Below, piece by piece: positions 18,493 to 26,631 of a stretch of 64,000 nt of DNA. The notes under the pieces were generated by a model that was not told the DNA's origin, searched no databases, and worked only from the letters and a program-made list of their open reading frames with translations. The number at the start of each line of letters is the position of its first letter. Position 1 is the stretch's first letter. Location of the stretch: the NCBI RefSeq assembly GCF_000686905.1, contig NZ_JMLW01000006.1:55242-119241 (forward strand). Direction: 5' to 3'. The stretch is from Marinospirillum insulare DSM 21763. GTDB taxonomy: Bacteria; Pseudomonadota; Gammaproteobacteria; Pseudomonadales; Halomonadaceae. The position numbers and the translations under genes are program-made.

Positions 18493-20101
18493 TGCATCTT
18501 TAGCTAACCAGCCTCTACTTAGCATTAATAATTTAACTGTGCAGTTTGATCAAAACCCAGCTGCCCTTAAAGGGGTTAACCTGACTCTTAATGCCGGTGA
18601 AACCCTGGCACTGGTGGGTGAAAGTGGTTCAGGAAAATCAGTTACTGCACTGGCTACGCTAGGTTTATTGCCCGCCAATGCCAAGGTTCAAGGCAGTGTA
18701 TTGTTACATTCTTCCGAAAAAAACCAAGAACTGATCGGTTTAAACGAAGAGGGGTTGCGTCGTCTACGTGGCAAACGTATAGCAATGATTTTTCAAGAAC
18801 CTATGACCTCGCTAAACCCCTTACACCGAGTGGCTAAGCAAATTAATGAAACCCTACGCTTACACCAAGGTTTAACCGGTTCATCTGCTCAACAACGCTG
18901 TTTAGAGTTATTAGCTGCGGTACAACTGCCTAACCCTGAAAGAATAGCTCAAGCTTGGCCGCATCAATTATCAGGCGGTCAGCGTCAGCGAGTAATGATC
19001 GCCATAGCGCTGGCGAATAATCCGGATATTTTATTGGCCGATGAGCCCACCACGGCGCTAGACGTTACCGTACAGCAAGAAGTTTTACATTTATTAAAAG
19101 ACTTACAAAAGCAGTTTGGCATGGCGATTTTGCTGATTACCCATGACCTAAACCTAGTGCGTAAACACAGCGACCGTGTTGCGGTGATGCACCAAGGCCT
19201 AGTGGTAGAAACTCAAGCCACAGCCGAGCTATTTGCGAATCCGCAGGCTGATTATACTCAGCAGCTATTAGCAAGCGAGCCTAGTGGCCTAGCGCCAGCA
19301 ATTGACCCTAACAGCCAAGTTTTATTAGAAGTTAATAACCTTAGGGTTGAATTTTCTCGCCCAGCTACCAGTATATTACCTTGGAAAAAGCCCGCTCCTT
19401 TTGTCGCCGTTGCAAACCAATCGCTGATTTTAAAACAAGGTGAAACACTGGGTATAGTCGGTGAAAGTGGTTCAGGTAAAACCACCCTAGCTTTGGCGTT
19501 ATTAAGGCTACTACCTAATGCTGGTGGCATAATTAGAATGGACGGCACCGAACTACAAAGCCTGCCACAAAAGCAGTTATTACCTTGGCGGCGTAAAATG
19601 CAGCTGGTGTTTCAAGACCCCTATGGCAGCCTTAGCCCGCGCATGAGTGTAGCGGAAATTATTGCTGAAGGACTTAAACTTCACCAACCTAAACTCAGCA
19701 AACAAGCCATAGAAGCAAGCGTCTGCGAAGTATTAACCGAAGTGGGTATGGAAACCTCCACCCGTCACCGTTACCCGCATGAGTTTTCAGGTGGGCAACG
19801 CCAACGCATAGCCATTGCCAGAGCCTTAATTCTTAAACCGCGTTTATTAGTGTTAGATGAACCCACTTCCGCCCTAGACCGTAGTGTGCAAGCCCAAGTC
19901 ATTGAACTGCTGCGCGAACTGCAATTAAAACACCAACTAACCTACCTGTTTATTAGCCACGATTTACAAGTGATTAAAGCTTTAAGCCATCGCATTCTAG
20001 TGTTAAAAGATGGCAAGCAAATTGAAACTGCCAGCAGAGAACAACTGTTCAAATATCCAGTTAGCGAGTATACTCAGCAGCTTTTAAAAGCCTCTGAATA
20101 A
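18485..20101 (+). CDS. yejF: Peptide ABC transporter ATPase YejF (two fused ATP-binding domains)
   Basis: 538 residues with two complete ABC domains in tandem. Domain 1 has Walker A GESGSGKS, signature LSGGQRQRVMIA and Walker B ILLADEPTTALD. Domain 2 has GESGSGKT, FSGGQRQRIAIA and LLVLDEPTSALD. Each is followed by an oligopeptide-binding-type C-terminal stretch (YTQQLL occurs after both). The frame is open further upstream, but the ATG at 18485, overlapping the yejE stop by eight bases, gives the normal N-terminus. It energises import through YejBE. Confidence 0.95.
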   Translation: MTNASLANQPLLSINNLTVQFDQNPAALKGVNLTLNAGETLALVGESGSGKSVTALATLGLLPANAKVQGSVLLHSSEKNQELIGLNEEGLRRLRGKRIAMIFQEPMTSLNPLHRVAKQINETLRLHQGLTGSSAQQRCLELLAAVQLPNPERIAQAWPHQLSGGQRQRVMIAIALANNPDILLADEPTTALDVTVQQEVLHLLKDLQKQFGMAILLITHDLNLVRKHSDRVAVMHQGLVVETQATAELFANPQADYTQQLLASEPSGLAPAIDPNSQVLLEVNNLRVEFSRPATSILPWKKPAPFVAVANQSLILKQGETLGIVGESGSGKTTLALALLRLLPNAGGIIRMDGTELQSLPQKQLLPWRRKMQLVFQDPYGSLSPRMSVAEIIAEGLKLHQPKLSKQAIEASVCEVLTEVGMETSTRHRYPHEFSGGQRQRIAIARALILKPRLLVLDEPTSALDRSVQAQVIELLRELQLKHQLTYLFISHDLQVIKALSHRILVLKDGKQIETASREQLFKYPVSEYTQQLLKASE

Positions 20102-20114
20102 GGAATTTTAATCC

Positions 20115-20663
20115 ATGATGGGAAATGCCCACCTTGCTTTTGGCACAGGTAGCTTTTTAATTGCTACAAGCTTAGCTGGTCACACTCCTGGAATCATTGA
20201 ATTAGCCGCCGTTGCACTGGGTTCTTTAATACCCGATGCCGACCACCCCCGCTCTAAAATTGGCCGTTGGTTACCAGGTATTAGCCACTTCTTTTATTAT
20301 ATTGCCGGTGGGCACAGAGGGGTTACTCACTCAGCCCTGCTAGTGATACCTATGCTTATTTTTGCCGGCTGGCTGATGCAAGAGCACAACAGCCAGTTAG
20401 GTTGGTTTTCATCTGGCGCATTGCAAGACTCTATTTACGGCGTGGGTTATCTAGCTGTGTTGGCTTTTAGCTTTGGGTTTTTAAGCCATTTATTAGGCGA
20501 CCTAATGACCACCGAAGGATTAAGGCTCTTTTGGCCTTTGTCTCTAAGGTTTCAACCCTCGCCACTTAGGTCAGAATCAGCACTTTTAAACCTTTTTGCT
20601 TGGTCAATTCTACTGACAGGCATAACTCTGCAATTCCACAACTTTACCTCAAGCTTTGCGTAA
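20115..20663 (+). CDS. Membrane-bound metal-dependent hydrolase, DUF457/YdjM type
   Basis: 182 residues with four to five predicted membrane helices. It carries the family motifs near the start (GNAHLAFG, then SLIPDADHPRSKIG) and GGHRGVTHSALL, which supply the His/Asp residues believed to bind metal. The family includes LexA-regulated YdjM of E. coli; the substrate is unknown. It starts 13 bases after yejF, so it may be co-transcribed with the transporter. Start is one of two adjacent ATG codons at 20115 and 20118. Confidence 0.85.
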   Translation: MMGNAHLAFGTGSFLIATSLAGHTPGIIELAAVALGSLIPDADHPRSKIGRWLPGISHFFYYIAGGHRGVTHSALLVIPMLIFAGWLMQEHNSQLGWFSSGALQDSIYGVGYLAVLAFSFGFLSHLLGDLMTTEGLRLFWPLSLRFQPSPLRSESALLNLFAWSILLTGITLQFHNFTSSFA

Positions 20664-20675
20664 AACTATGAAAAA

Positions 20676-20870
20676 CTACTGTCGCTTGGTGATGGCTTTC
20701 TGTCTAGCTAAGGCCTGCTGTGGCCAGTGGCTTTTTATATAGGCAAGAGTAGCGCGTATTTCATCGTCACTCAGCAGGTTTTTATAGGCTGGCATATCGC
20801 TTGTATAACCTGGCGGTGCTGTGAGCCTGGCACTTTGCTCACTTGAGAGGTAGAGGAGGTTTGTCTGTGG
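20676..20870 (-). pseudogene. C-terminal remnant of a small c-type cytochrome
   Basis: Read on the minus strand, this 64-codon stretch encodes APPGYTSDMPAYKNLLSDDE followed by IRATLAYIKSHWP. That is the standard C-terminus of a mono-heme class I cytochrome c, including the axial methionine (codon 20793-20795) and the final helix. There is no CxxCH heme motif and no start: the frame hits a stop at 20871-20873, and the DNA further right is the intact YqaA-like gene on the other strand. It therefore looks like a leftover end of a gene cut by rearrangement. It overlaps the ribosome-binding site of the YqaA-like gene. Confidence 0.6.
20854..20859 (+). promoter_or_regulatory. Ribosome-binding site deciding the YqaA-like start
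   Basis: AGGAGG, a perfect Shine-Dalgarno core, lies seven bases before the GTG at 20867. It argues for that GTG as start codon and against an ATG at 20843 that would place this site inside the gene. Confidence 0.75.
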
Positions 20871-21307
20871 TTAGCTGGGTCAGTTATTTGGGATTAGCCT
20901 TATCCGCTTTAATTGCAGCGACTTTACTGCCTATGCAATCTGAAGCGGCACTGGTCACTTTAATTACGTTAAGTCCTAGTGCTGTTTATTCATTAGTGGC
21001 TGTTGCAGCCTTGGGGAATATACTCGGTTCACAAGTAAACTGGTGGCTAGGTGGGCAGGTACATCGCTGGCAAAACAGGCGTTGGTTTCCTTTTACAGCA
21101 ACGCAGCTTGAAAGTGCAGAGCGTTGGTATCAGCGTTATGGTCGCTGGAGCTTGCTATTAAGCTGGATGCCGATTATTGGTGACCCTTTAACCTTGGTGG
21201 CAGGTATTCTGGGTGAACCCCTTTGGCGCTTTACACTTTTGGTTAGTCTTGCTAAAACAGGACGCTATGCCGTTTTAGCTTATATCACCCTCTATGTTTT
21301 AGAATAG
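20867..21307 (+). CDS. YqaA/DedA-like small inner-membrane protein
   Basis: 146 residues from a GTG with a perfect AGGAGG seven bases upstream. Membrane helices at ~4-28, ~38-60 and ~105-140. The motif RYGRWSLLLSWMPIIGDPLTLVAG, of which GRWSLLLSWMPIIGDPL is the core, matches the short DedA-superfamily branch that includes E. coli YqaA. DedA-superfamily members are linked to lipid flipping and membrane potential; no specific job is known for this branch. It converges on the chemoreceptor gene with an 18-base gap and no visible terminator. Confidence 0.82.
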   Translation: MVSWVSYLGLALSALIAATLLPMQSEAALVTLITLSPSAVYSLVAVAALGNILGSQVNWWLGGQVHRWQNRRWFPFTATQLESAERWYQRYGRWSLLLSWMPIIGDPLTLVAGILGEPLWRFTLLVSLAKTGRYAVLAYITLYVLE

Positions 21308-21325
21308 CTTGAACGCTGAATTGAA

Positions 21326-23281
21326 CTATAAACCCAAACTGGTACGCAGCCCATCTATCTTATCGCTAACATTAGCGTGGAGTTGCTTAACTTTTGTACC
21401 AGCCTCATTCGCACCCCTTTCCATTTCATGCATTTGAAAATTAAACTCACCCACACTTTCATATTGCTGTTTTGTAAGATCTGAGCCTTCTTGCGCTGTT
21501 GCTGCCGCATGAAAAGAACGCTCACGCACTTCTTGAGAGGTTGTTTGTAGATTTTTAGCTAAACTGCATTGAAAAGCAGTCGACTCAGCAACTTCTTGAA
21601 TATGCTGCTTAAGCCGGTCTGTTACACTATTTAATGCGCCCAGCAAAGTCGTTGATTGACCAACAGCACCCTGAGTTTTTTGCGATAACTGCCTTACTTC
21701 ATCTGCAACCACTGCAAAAGCTCGCCCATGTGCGCCAGCATGAGCAGCTTCAATGGTGGCATTTAAGGCTAAAAGGTTGGTTTGATCGGATATGTGGTTT
21801 ACCTGGTCTAAAATACCCATGACTTCTTCCACAGCATGAATTAAATCTACTAGCGCTAGCTGGCCTAAATCTATTTTTTGAATGGCCTGTTCACCGGCTT
21901 GAACAACTTCACCGGCACTTTGTTCGCTACTATCCATTAAATTAGCCGTTTCTTCAGCAAAGCTTTTAACCTTGGCAGAGCTTAGGCTAACTTGCTCAGC
22001 TAAATAGTTAAGCTCCTCGCTAGATTTACCTGCCTTTTTAAGCTGTTTACGCGTTTTAATGGTGTTGTTCGCAATACTCTCAAAGCTTTCTAATAATTCT
22101 TCAAGGGTTATACCCACTTCCTGTAGCTGTAGGTTTTTTTGTTCTTGTTGCTTTTTCATGCCTGAAATAAGCTGATTAAAGCGCTTAGCTAATTGACCTA
22201 GCTCAGTTTTGTCTGCTTCCATATCAACAAAGTTCAAGCTGCCTTTTTTAACCAGAACAGTGAGTGCTTTTTCTAATTTAGCTAGGTTATCGACCACAAA
22301 GCGTTTTTGAAAGAAGTAAAGCATGCCAGCCATGAGCAGCAAACCTAGCACAAAGGCAAAAAACAGGCTTTTAACCCAAGACTCAACCTTGGTTTTGTTT
22401 AGATTAATAGCTGCTTGACCTTGAATAATCGCTGTTTCAAAATCATCAACTAGCTTATTTACTAGTGCAAAACTAGCTAAACGGTCTTGCTGCCACTGCA
22501 CAGACCTGTCTATTTCAGCAGGGTAGCGTTTATGCAAGCTAGTTAAATTGCGTAAAATTTCATCACCCTGTTCTTCTTGCTTGCTTGTTCTAGCTTTAGT
22601 CTCCCAGCCCATTAAGCTTGCCATAGGGTCTGACTTTTTTTCTGGGTAAATACCTAGGCGTGGCAATGTATTTAATGCTAGCAGCTGCTCTTCAAATTTT
22701 TTTAGGGTGAGGTTTAATGTTTGTAAATGCGCTTGATTACCACTGGCCCAAAACTGTTCACGGTAGGTTTTAATCGCTGATAAAAAACCTGTTAATTGCA
22801 TAACACCTTGTAGATAGCTAATACCCAGCTTAGGTTGTTCTTCTAAGGCTTGAAGCGCATAGTTTTCAAGGCGCTTTAATTCATTAGTGGTTTCTCTCTC
22901 GTTTTGATAGAGCAAACCCTGTGCATCTCCCGCTAGCTTACCAGCTCCCAATAGCTCATTCGTTAGCCCTGAATAAAGTGAATTAGCCACAGGATCTAAC
23001 TCAGCGACTAAAGAGTTAGGTAAACTAGGCATTACCTTTTGTTGTAAGTGCTCTAAATCACTAACAGCAGCAGCCTGTTGATTCGCATCGCCTGTTTCTA
23101 GGTAATGACTAATTTTGCCTCTTATATCAACGGCAAGTTGCTTGTGTAGTTCAGAGTAATTCAGTGTACTAACAAACGACTGGTCTAGTTTACCTAAGCC
23201 CCAATACAAAATAACGGCCAGTGATATTGCTAAAAAAGTAAGCAGGCTAGTTGCTAGCCTAGCGATAGTAACAATACGCAT
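21326..23281 (-). CDS. Methyl-accepting chemotaxis protein
   Basis: 651 residues. A first membrane helix at ~7-29 and a second at ~304-324 bracket a ~275-residue helical periplasmic sensor region with no recognised ligand domain. A HAMP-like linker follows, then the signalling domain with the highly conserved hairpin tip (VNHISDQTNLLALNATIEAA and HGRAFAVVADEVRQLSQKT, ~490-535). It reports to CheA/CheW; no che genes lie nearby. GAGGG precedes the ATG. No C-terminal CheR-binding pentapeptide is visible (ends LRTSLGL). Confidence 0.93.
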   Translation of the reverse strand: MRIVTIARLATSLLTFLAISLAVILYWGLGKLDQSFVSTLNYSELHKQLAVDIRGKISHYLETGDANQQAAAVSDLEHLQQKVMPSLPNSLVAELDPVANSLYSGLTNELLGAGKLAGDAQGLLYQNERETTNELKRLENYALQALEEQPKLGISYLQGVMQLTGFLSAIKTYREQFWASGNQAHLQTLNLTLKKFEEQLLALNTLPRLGIYPEKKSDPMASLMGWETKARTSKQEEQGDEILRNLTSLHKRYPAEIDRSVQWQQDRLASFALVNKLVDDFETAIIQGQAAINLNKTKVESWVKSLFFAFVLGLLLMAGMLYFFQKRFVVDNLAKLEKALTVLVKKGSLNFVDMEADKTELGQLAKRFNQLISGMKKQQEQKNLQLQEVGITLEELLESFESIANNTIKTRKQLKKAGKSSEELNYLAEQVSLSSAKVKSFAEETANLMDSSEQSAGEVVQAGEQAIQKIDLGQLALVDLIHAVEEVMGILDQVNHISDQTNLLALNATIEAAHAGAHGRAFAVVADEVRQLSQKTQGAVGQSTTLLGALNSVTDRLKQHIQEVAESTAFQCSLAKNLQTTSQEVRERSFHAAATAQEGSDLTKQQYESVGEFNFQMHEMERGANEAGTKVKQLHANVSDKIDGLRTSLGL

Positions 23282-23316
23282 AATAACCCTCTAATTATAA
23301 AAGTTAACTTTATAAC

Positions 23317-25125
23317 CTAAGCAACTGTTGACTTTTTGTTACTTAAACTAGGGGTGTTTTCTAGGTCTGTAATTAAGCTAATAACAGACCCAGACAACTC
23401 TGCAACTAAACTATTACCTTTAACTTGCTTAGCTTCTTGTTTAATTAAGCTAAGGCGGCTAGCTATCTCTTTAGATGAACCAAGGTTAACTGAGCTTGAA
23501 TCTATGGCTGCCACTGAAATACTCATTAAACTAAAGAAACGTTTTTCACCAAAACGGTCTTCAGCCCAAATACCTTGGTTATCTAGGTGGTCTGGGCTAT
23601 AGAAGGTTTCTCTAAATTGAATAAACTCTTGTAATAAGTTGGTCACACTTTGCTGCCAATTAGCACTTCTAAACACAATCACATAATCATCGCCACCTAC
23701 GTGTCCTACAAAGTCCACTTCTGGATGGCTGTGTTTCTTAAGCAGCTTGGCAAGGTGAATTAATATTTCATCGCCTTTAGCATAACCATATTGATCGTTA
23801 TAAGGTTTGAAATTATCTAAATCAAAATAGCAGGCAACAAACTCTTTTTTATTATTAATAAGATAGTCTATCTGCTCTTGAATTAATAAGTTGCCAGGTA
23901 AGCCTGTTAAAGGGTTAGAGTTTTGTGCACTTTTAAGCTGTAGTTCGGTAATCATTTTTAGTAGATCTATGACTTGACCAATACCAAAATAGTAACCATT
24001 TTCGGTAATAATAAAATCTTCTTCTAAATTGCTTCGATTCCTTTGCGTTACCCTTTGGCTTACTTTTTCAAGTCGGGTATGGCGCTCTACCAAAATAAAG
24101 TCTTCATTCAAAATTTGGCTGACAGGTTTTTTTACATATAAGTCACGACCAAAAGGCTTGCTTAGTTTTTGTAATAATCTTGAGCGATTAATGATGCCCA
24201 CTGGCACACCACCTGAAACAACAGGTACTGAAAACCAGTGTTCGTTTTCATCAAAAATTGCTGCCACCTCTTCTACCAGCATGTCTGGTGTTACCGGCGG
24301 TATATCAAGCTTTAACTGACCAATTTGACCTGGTTCCTTATACACATCACGGCCCTCCTTAATTTGCTTCCAGATATTTTTTGCTGTTTTGCTAAGCTGT
24401 TGCATTGGCTCTGGGTTAGGTCGTGCAAAATAATAGCCTTGCAAGTAGTCCACACCAATTTCTGAAAGGGTTTCAAACTCTTGGCGAGTTTCTATTCCCT
24501 CAGCAATGACTTGGCTTTTTACCGCCCTAGCTATTGCCACGATGGAACGAACAAAGTCTCTTTTAATCTTGTCTTTATCTATTCCTGCAATAAAATGCCG
24601 ATCAATTTTTACGTATTCTGGCTGCACTTCAGACCAAAGCCTTAGGCTAGAATAGCCAGCACCTAAATCATCCAGAGCAATAGAAAACCCTTCACCTTGA
24701 TAATGTTTAACGGCATGGCACATTAAAGCGTAATCATCTGTGGGTGAGTGTTCGGTTATTTCAATAACCACCTGCTCAGGCCTTAAACCAAAGTTATTGA
24801 TTAAATCCAGTGTCAATCCTTTGTAATGATCTGGCTGTAGAAGTGTTTCAGGTGTGATATTGATAAATAACTTACCCGGTAGCTGCTGCTGGGTAAATTG
24901 TTCGATTGCTTTTCTGCGGCAAATACTTTCTAGAGCAAATAGCTGTTGTTGTCGCTTGGCTTCTTCAAAAAGCTGAATAGGACTACATAAGGCACTGTCG
25001 GCTGGCCCTCTACTTAACGCCTCGTAGGCAAAGATAGCTTGCCCATTAGCGGTAATAATAGGCTGAAAATGGGTGTTGATTTTTTGTGCTGCAAGGATGC
25101 TTTGTAACTCTTGTGCTTTTACCAT
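23317..25125 (-). CDS. EAL-CBS-GGDEF cyclic-di-GMP protein with degenerate GGDEF
   Basis: 602 residues. An EAL domain (~1-245) has an apparently intact active site: YEALSRG (E35), FINITPETLL, VIEITEHS, ALDDLGAGYSSL, YVKIDRHF and VIAEGIETRQEF. A CBS-like pair follows (~262-385), then a GGDEF domain (~400-570) whose signature is GGDDY (477-481) instead of GG(D/E)EF. The simplest reading is an active c-di-GMP phosphodiesterase with a regulatory or weak cyclase domain; the CBS region could bind a nucleotide. GGAG lies nine bases before the ATG. No membrane segment, so cytoplasmic. Confidence 0.9.
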   Translation of the reverse strand: MVKAQELQSILAAQKINTHFQPIITANGQAIFAYEALSRGPADSALCSPIQLFEEAKRQQQLFALESICRRKAIEQFTQQQLPGKLFINITPETLLQPDHYKGLTLDLINNFGLRPEQVVIEITEHSPTDDYALMCHAVKHYQGEGFSIALDDLGAGYSSLRLWSEVQPEYVKIDRHFIAGIDKDKIKRDFVRSIVAIARAVKSQVIAEGIETRQEFETLSEIGVDYLQGYYFARPNPEPMQQLSKTAKNIWKQIKEGRDVYKEPGQIGQLKLDIPPVTPDMLVEEVAAIFDENEHWFSVPVVSGGVPVGIINRSRLLQKLSKPFGRDLYVKKPVSQILNEDFILVERHTRLEKVSQRVTQRNRSNLEEDFIITENGYYFGIGQVIDLLKMITELQLKSAQNSNPLTGLPGNLLIQEQIDYLINNKKEFVACYFDLDNFKPYNDQYGYAKGDEILIHLAKLLKKHSHPEVDFVGHVGGDDYVIVFRSANWQQSVTNLLQEFIQFRETFYSPDHLDNQGIWAEDRFGEKRFFSLMSISVAAIDSSSVNLGSSKEIASRLSLIKQEAKQVKGNSLVAELSGSVISLITDLENTPSLSNKKSTVA

Positions 25126-25148
25126 TCTGTGTAATCTCCAATTAGTTT

Positions 25149-25166
25149 GCCTAGGGTTAACTAGGC
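25149..25166. promoter_or_regulatory. Perfect inverted repeat upstream of the EAL protein gene
   Basis: GCCTAG and CTAGGC are exact complements separated by six bases (GGTTAA). It lies about 24 bases before the EAL-CBS-GGDEF start codon, in its leader or promoter. It could be an operator; nothing identifies the regulator. Confidence 0.3.
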
Positions 25167-25296
25167 TATGGAAGCATTACACCAGCCAAAAATGACAAAA
25201 TGACGACAAACCAAAAATTAGCTTGCTAGCTTGTGTTTGCAATTATCTTTTGCTCAGTCCACTCTGTAGTTATAGGGAAATAGGTTAATTAATAGA

Positions 25297-25315
25297 CAAG
25301 ACTTGGAAGGTCTTG
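25297..25315 (+). promoter_or_regulatory. Hairpin/dyad in the leader of the aminotransferase gene
   Basis: CAAGACTT and AGGTCTTG pair over eight positions (one G-U) around a three-base loop, ending about 20 bases before the aminotransferase ATG and just ahead of its TTAGGAG ribosome-binding site. It could be a protein operator or an RNA element controlling translation. The distance fits either. Confidence 0.4.
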
Positions 25316-25335
25316 CTTACGCTTAGGAGACTGTC

Positions 25336-26574
25336 ATGACAGTATTTGAACGTTATGAATCCAATGTGCGCGGCTATAGCCGTACTTGGCCTGTAGTGTT
25401 TGATAAAGCTCTCAATGCTAAACAGTGGGACGTAGACGGTAACGAGTATATCGACTTCTTTAGTGGTGCTGGGGTGCTTAACTTTGGGCATAACAACCCT
25501 AAGTTGCGTAAAGCAATGATTGACTATTTAGAAGCAGAAGGCGTAACTCACAGCCTAGATATGCATAGCCGCTCAAAAGAACAATTTATAGAGCGCTTTG
25601 TAAACACCATTCTTAAACCTCGCAAAATGGATTATAAGCTTCAATTTACTGGTCCAACGGGTACTAACGTCGTTGAAGCAGCCTTAAAACTGGCCAGAAA
25701 AGTAACCGGTCGTCGTGATGTGGTGGCTTTTACAGATGGCTTCCATGGTATGACTCTAGGTGCTTTAGCCTGTACGGGGAATCAAAAGTTTCATCAAGCG
25801 GCAGGGGTGGATTTAAACAACGTCATTCGAGTGCCTTTTGATGGTTATCTTGGTGAAGGCGTGGATACGCTAGAACCCTTAAGACGTGCTTTAGAAGACA
25901 CTTCTAGTGGTATTAACCCTCCTGCGGCCTTTATTTTAGAAACCATTCAAGCTGAAGGTGGTATTAACTTAGCCACTAAAGAATGGTTACAAGCCGTTGC
26001 AAAACTCGCCAAAGATTATGGCAGCCTATTAATAGTCGATGATATTCAAGCTGCGGTAGGCCGTACTGGCTACTATTTTAGTTTTGAAAACTTAGGTATA
26101 GAGCCTGACCTTATTTGCCTAGCTAAAGGGATAGGTGGTTACGGTATTCCTATGGGGGTGCTCTTGATTAAACCTGAGCTAGACCAATGGGAGCCTGGTG
26201 AGCACACGGGTACTTTCCGTGGTCAAAACCTTTCGTTTGTTGCCGGTACTGCTGCTTTAGACTACTTTGAAAACGATGAGTTTTTATCTGAAGTCAGGCG
26301 CAAAGGTGAATTTACTGAAGAACGGCTCGTTAAAATCGTAGAAGCTGCCAAGGTCGATATTGAGCTACGAGGAACGGGTATGATTCACGGCCTAGACATG
26401 GGTACAGGTGAAAAAGCTGCAGCTGTTGTTGCTAAAGCTTTTGAACAGAATTTAATTATTCCTACCTGCGGCCCTAGTGGTCGAGTTGTAAAAGTAATGC
26501 CACCGTTAACCATAGAAGATGAACTACTCATTGAAGGTTTAGACAGATTGGAAAAAGTGATTATTAGTTTATGA
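25336..26574 (+). CDS. Diaminobutyrate-type class III aminotransferase (EctB/DoeD-like)
   Basis: 412 residues, PLP-dependent fold type I. Has the phosphate-binding GPTGTN (106-111), cofactor Asp in LLIVDDIQA (235/236) and the Schiff-base lysine K264 in CLAKGIGGYG. The N-terminal ERYESNVRGYSRTWPVVF and GTFRGQNLSFV track EctB, which interconverts 2,4-diaminobutyrate and aspartate semialdehyde. No ectA or ectC lies nearby and a DoeA-like gene follows, so the catabolic (DoeD-like) direction is more likely. A GAAGGAG-like site (TTAGGAG) precedes the ATG. A hairpin separates it from the next gene. Confidence 0.85.
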   Translation: MTVFERYESNVRGYSRTWPVVFDKALNAKQWDVDGNEYIDFFSGAGVLNFGHNNPKLRKAMIDYLEAEGVTHSLDMHSRSKEQFIERFVNTILKPRKMDYKLQFTGPTGTNVVEAALKLARKVTGRRDVVAFTDGFHGMTLGALACTGNQKFHQAAGVDLNNVIRVPFDGYLGEGVDTLEPLRRALEDTSSGINPPAAFILETIQAEGGINLATKEWLQAVAKLAKDYGSLLIVDDIQAAVGRTGYYFSFENLGIEPDLICLAKGIGGYGIPMGVLLIKPELDQWEPGEHTGTFRGQNLSFVAGTAALDYFENDEFLSEVRRKGEFTEERLVKIVEAAKVDIELRGTGMIHGLDMGTGEKAAAVVAKAFEQNLIIPTCGPSGRVVKVMPPLTIEDELLIEGLDRLEKVIISL

Positions 26575-26591
26575 CCCCTGACCCTAGTTAA

Positions 26592-26617
26592 AAGCGAGCG
26601 CAAGCTCGCTTCCTTTT
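26592..26617 (+). terminator. Hairpin with GCAA tetraloop and short T-run between aminotransferase and DoeA-like genes
   Basis: AAGCGAGC and GCTCGCTT are perfect complements around a GCAA (GNRA) loop, followed by CCTTTT. It sits 17 bases after the aminotransferase stop and just before the AAGGAG of the DoeA-like gene. The short T-run suggests a partial terminator or an mRNA-stabilising stem that sets the ratio of the two proteins. Confidence 0.6.
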
Positions 26618-26631
26618 CAAGGAGCTTTGCC

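Noticed and set aside
25336..26574. Ectoine biosynthesis locus
   Set aside because: An EctB-like aminotransferase alone is not enough: no ectA acetyltransferase or ectC synthase is nearby, and the next gene is a DoeA-type hydrolase, pointing to breakdown.
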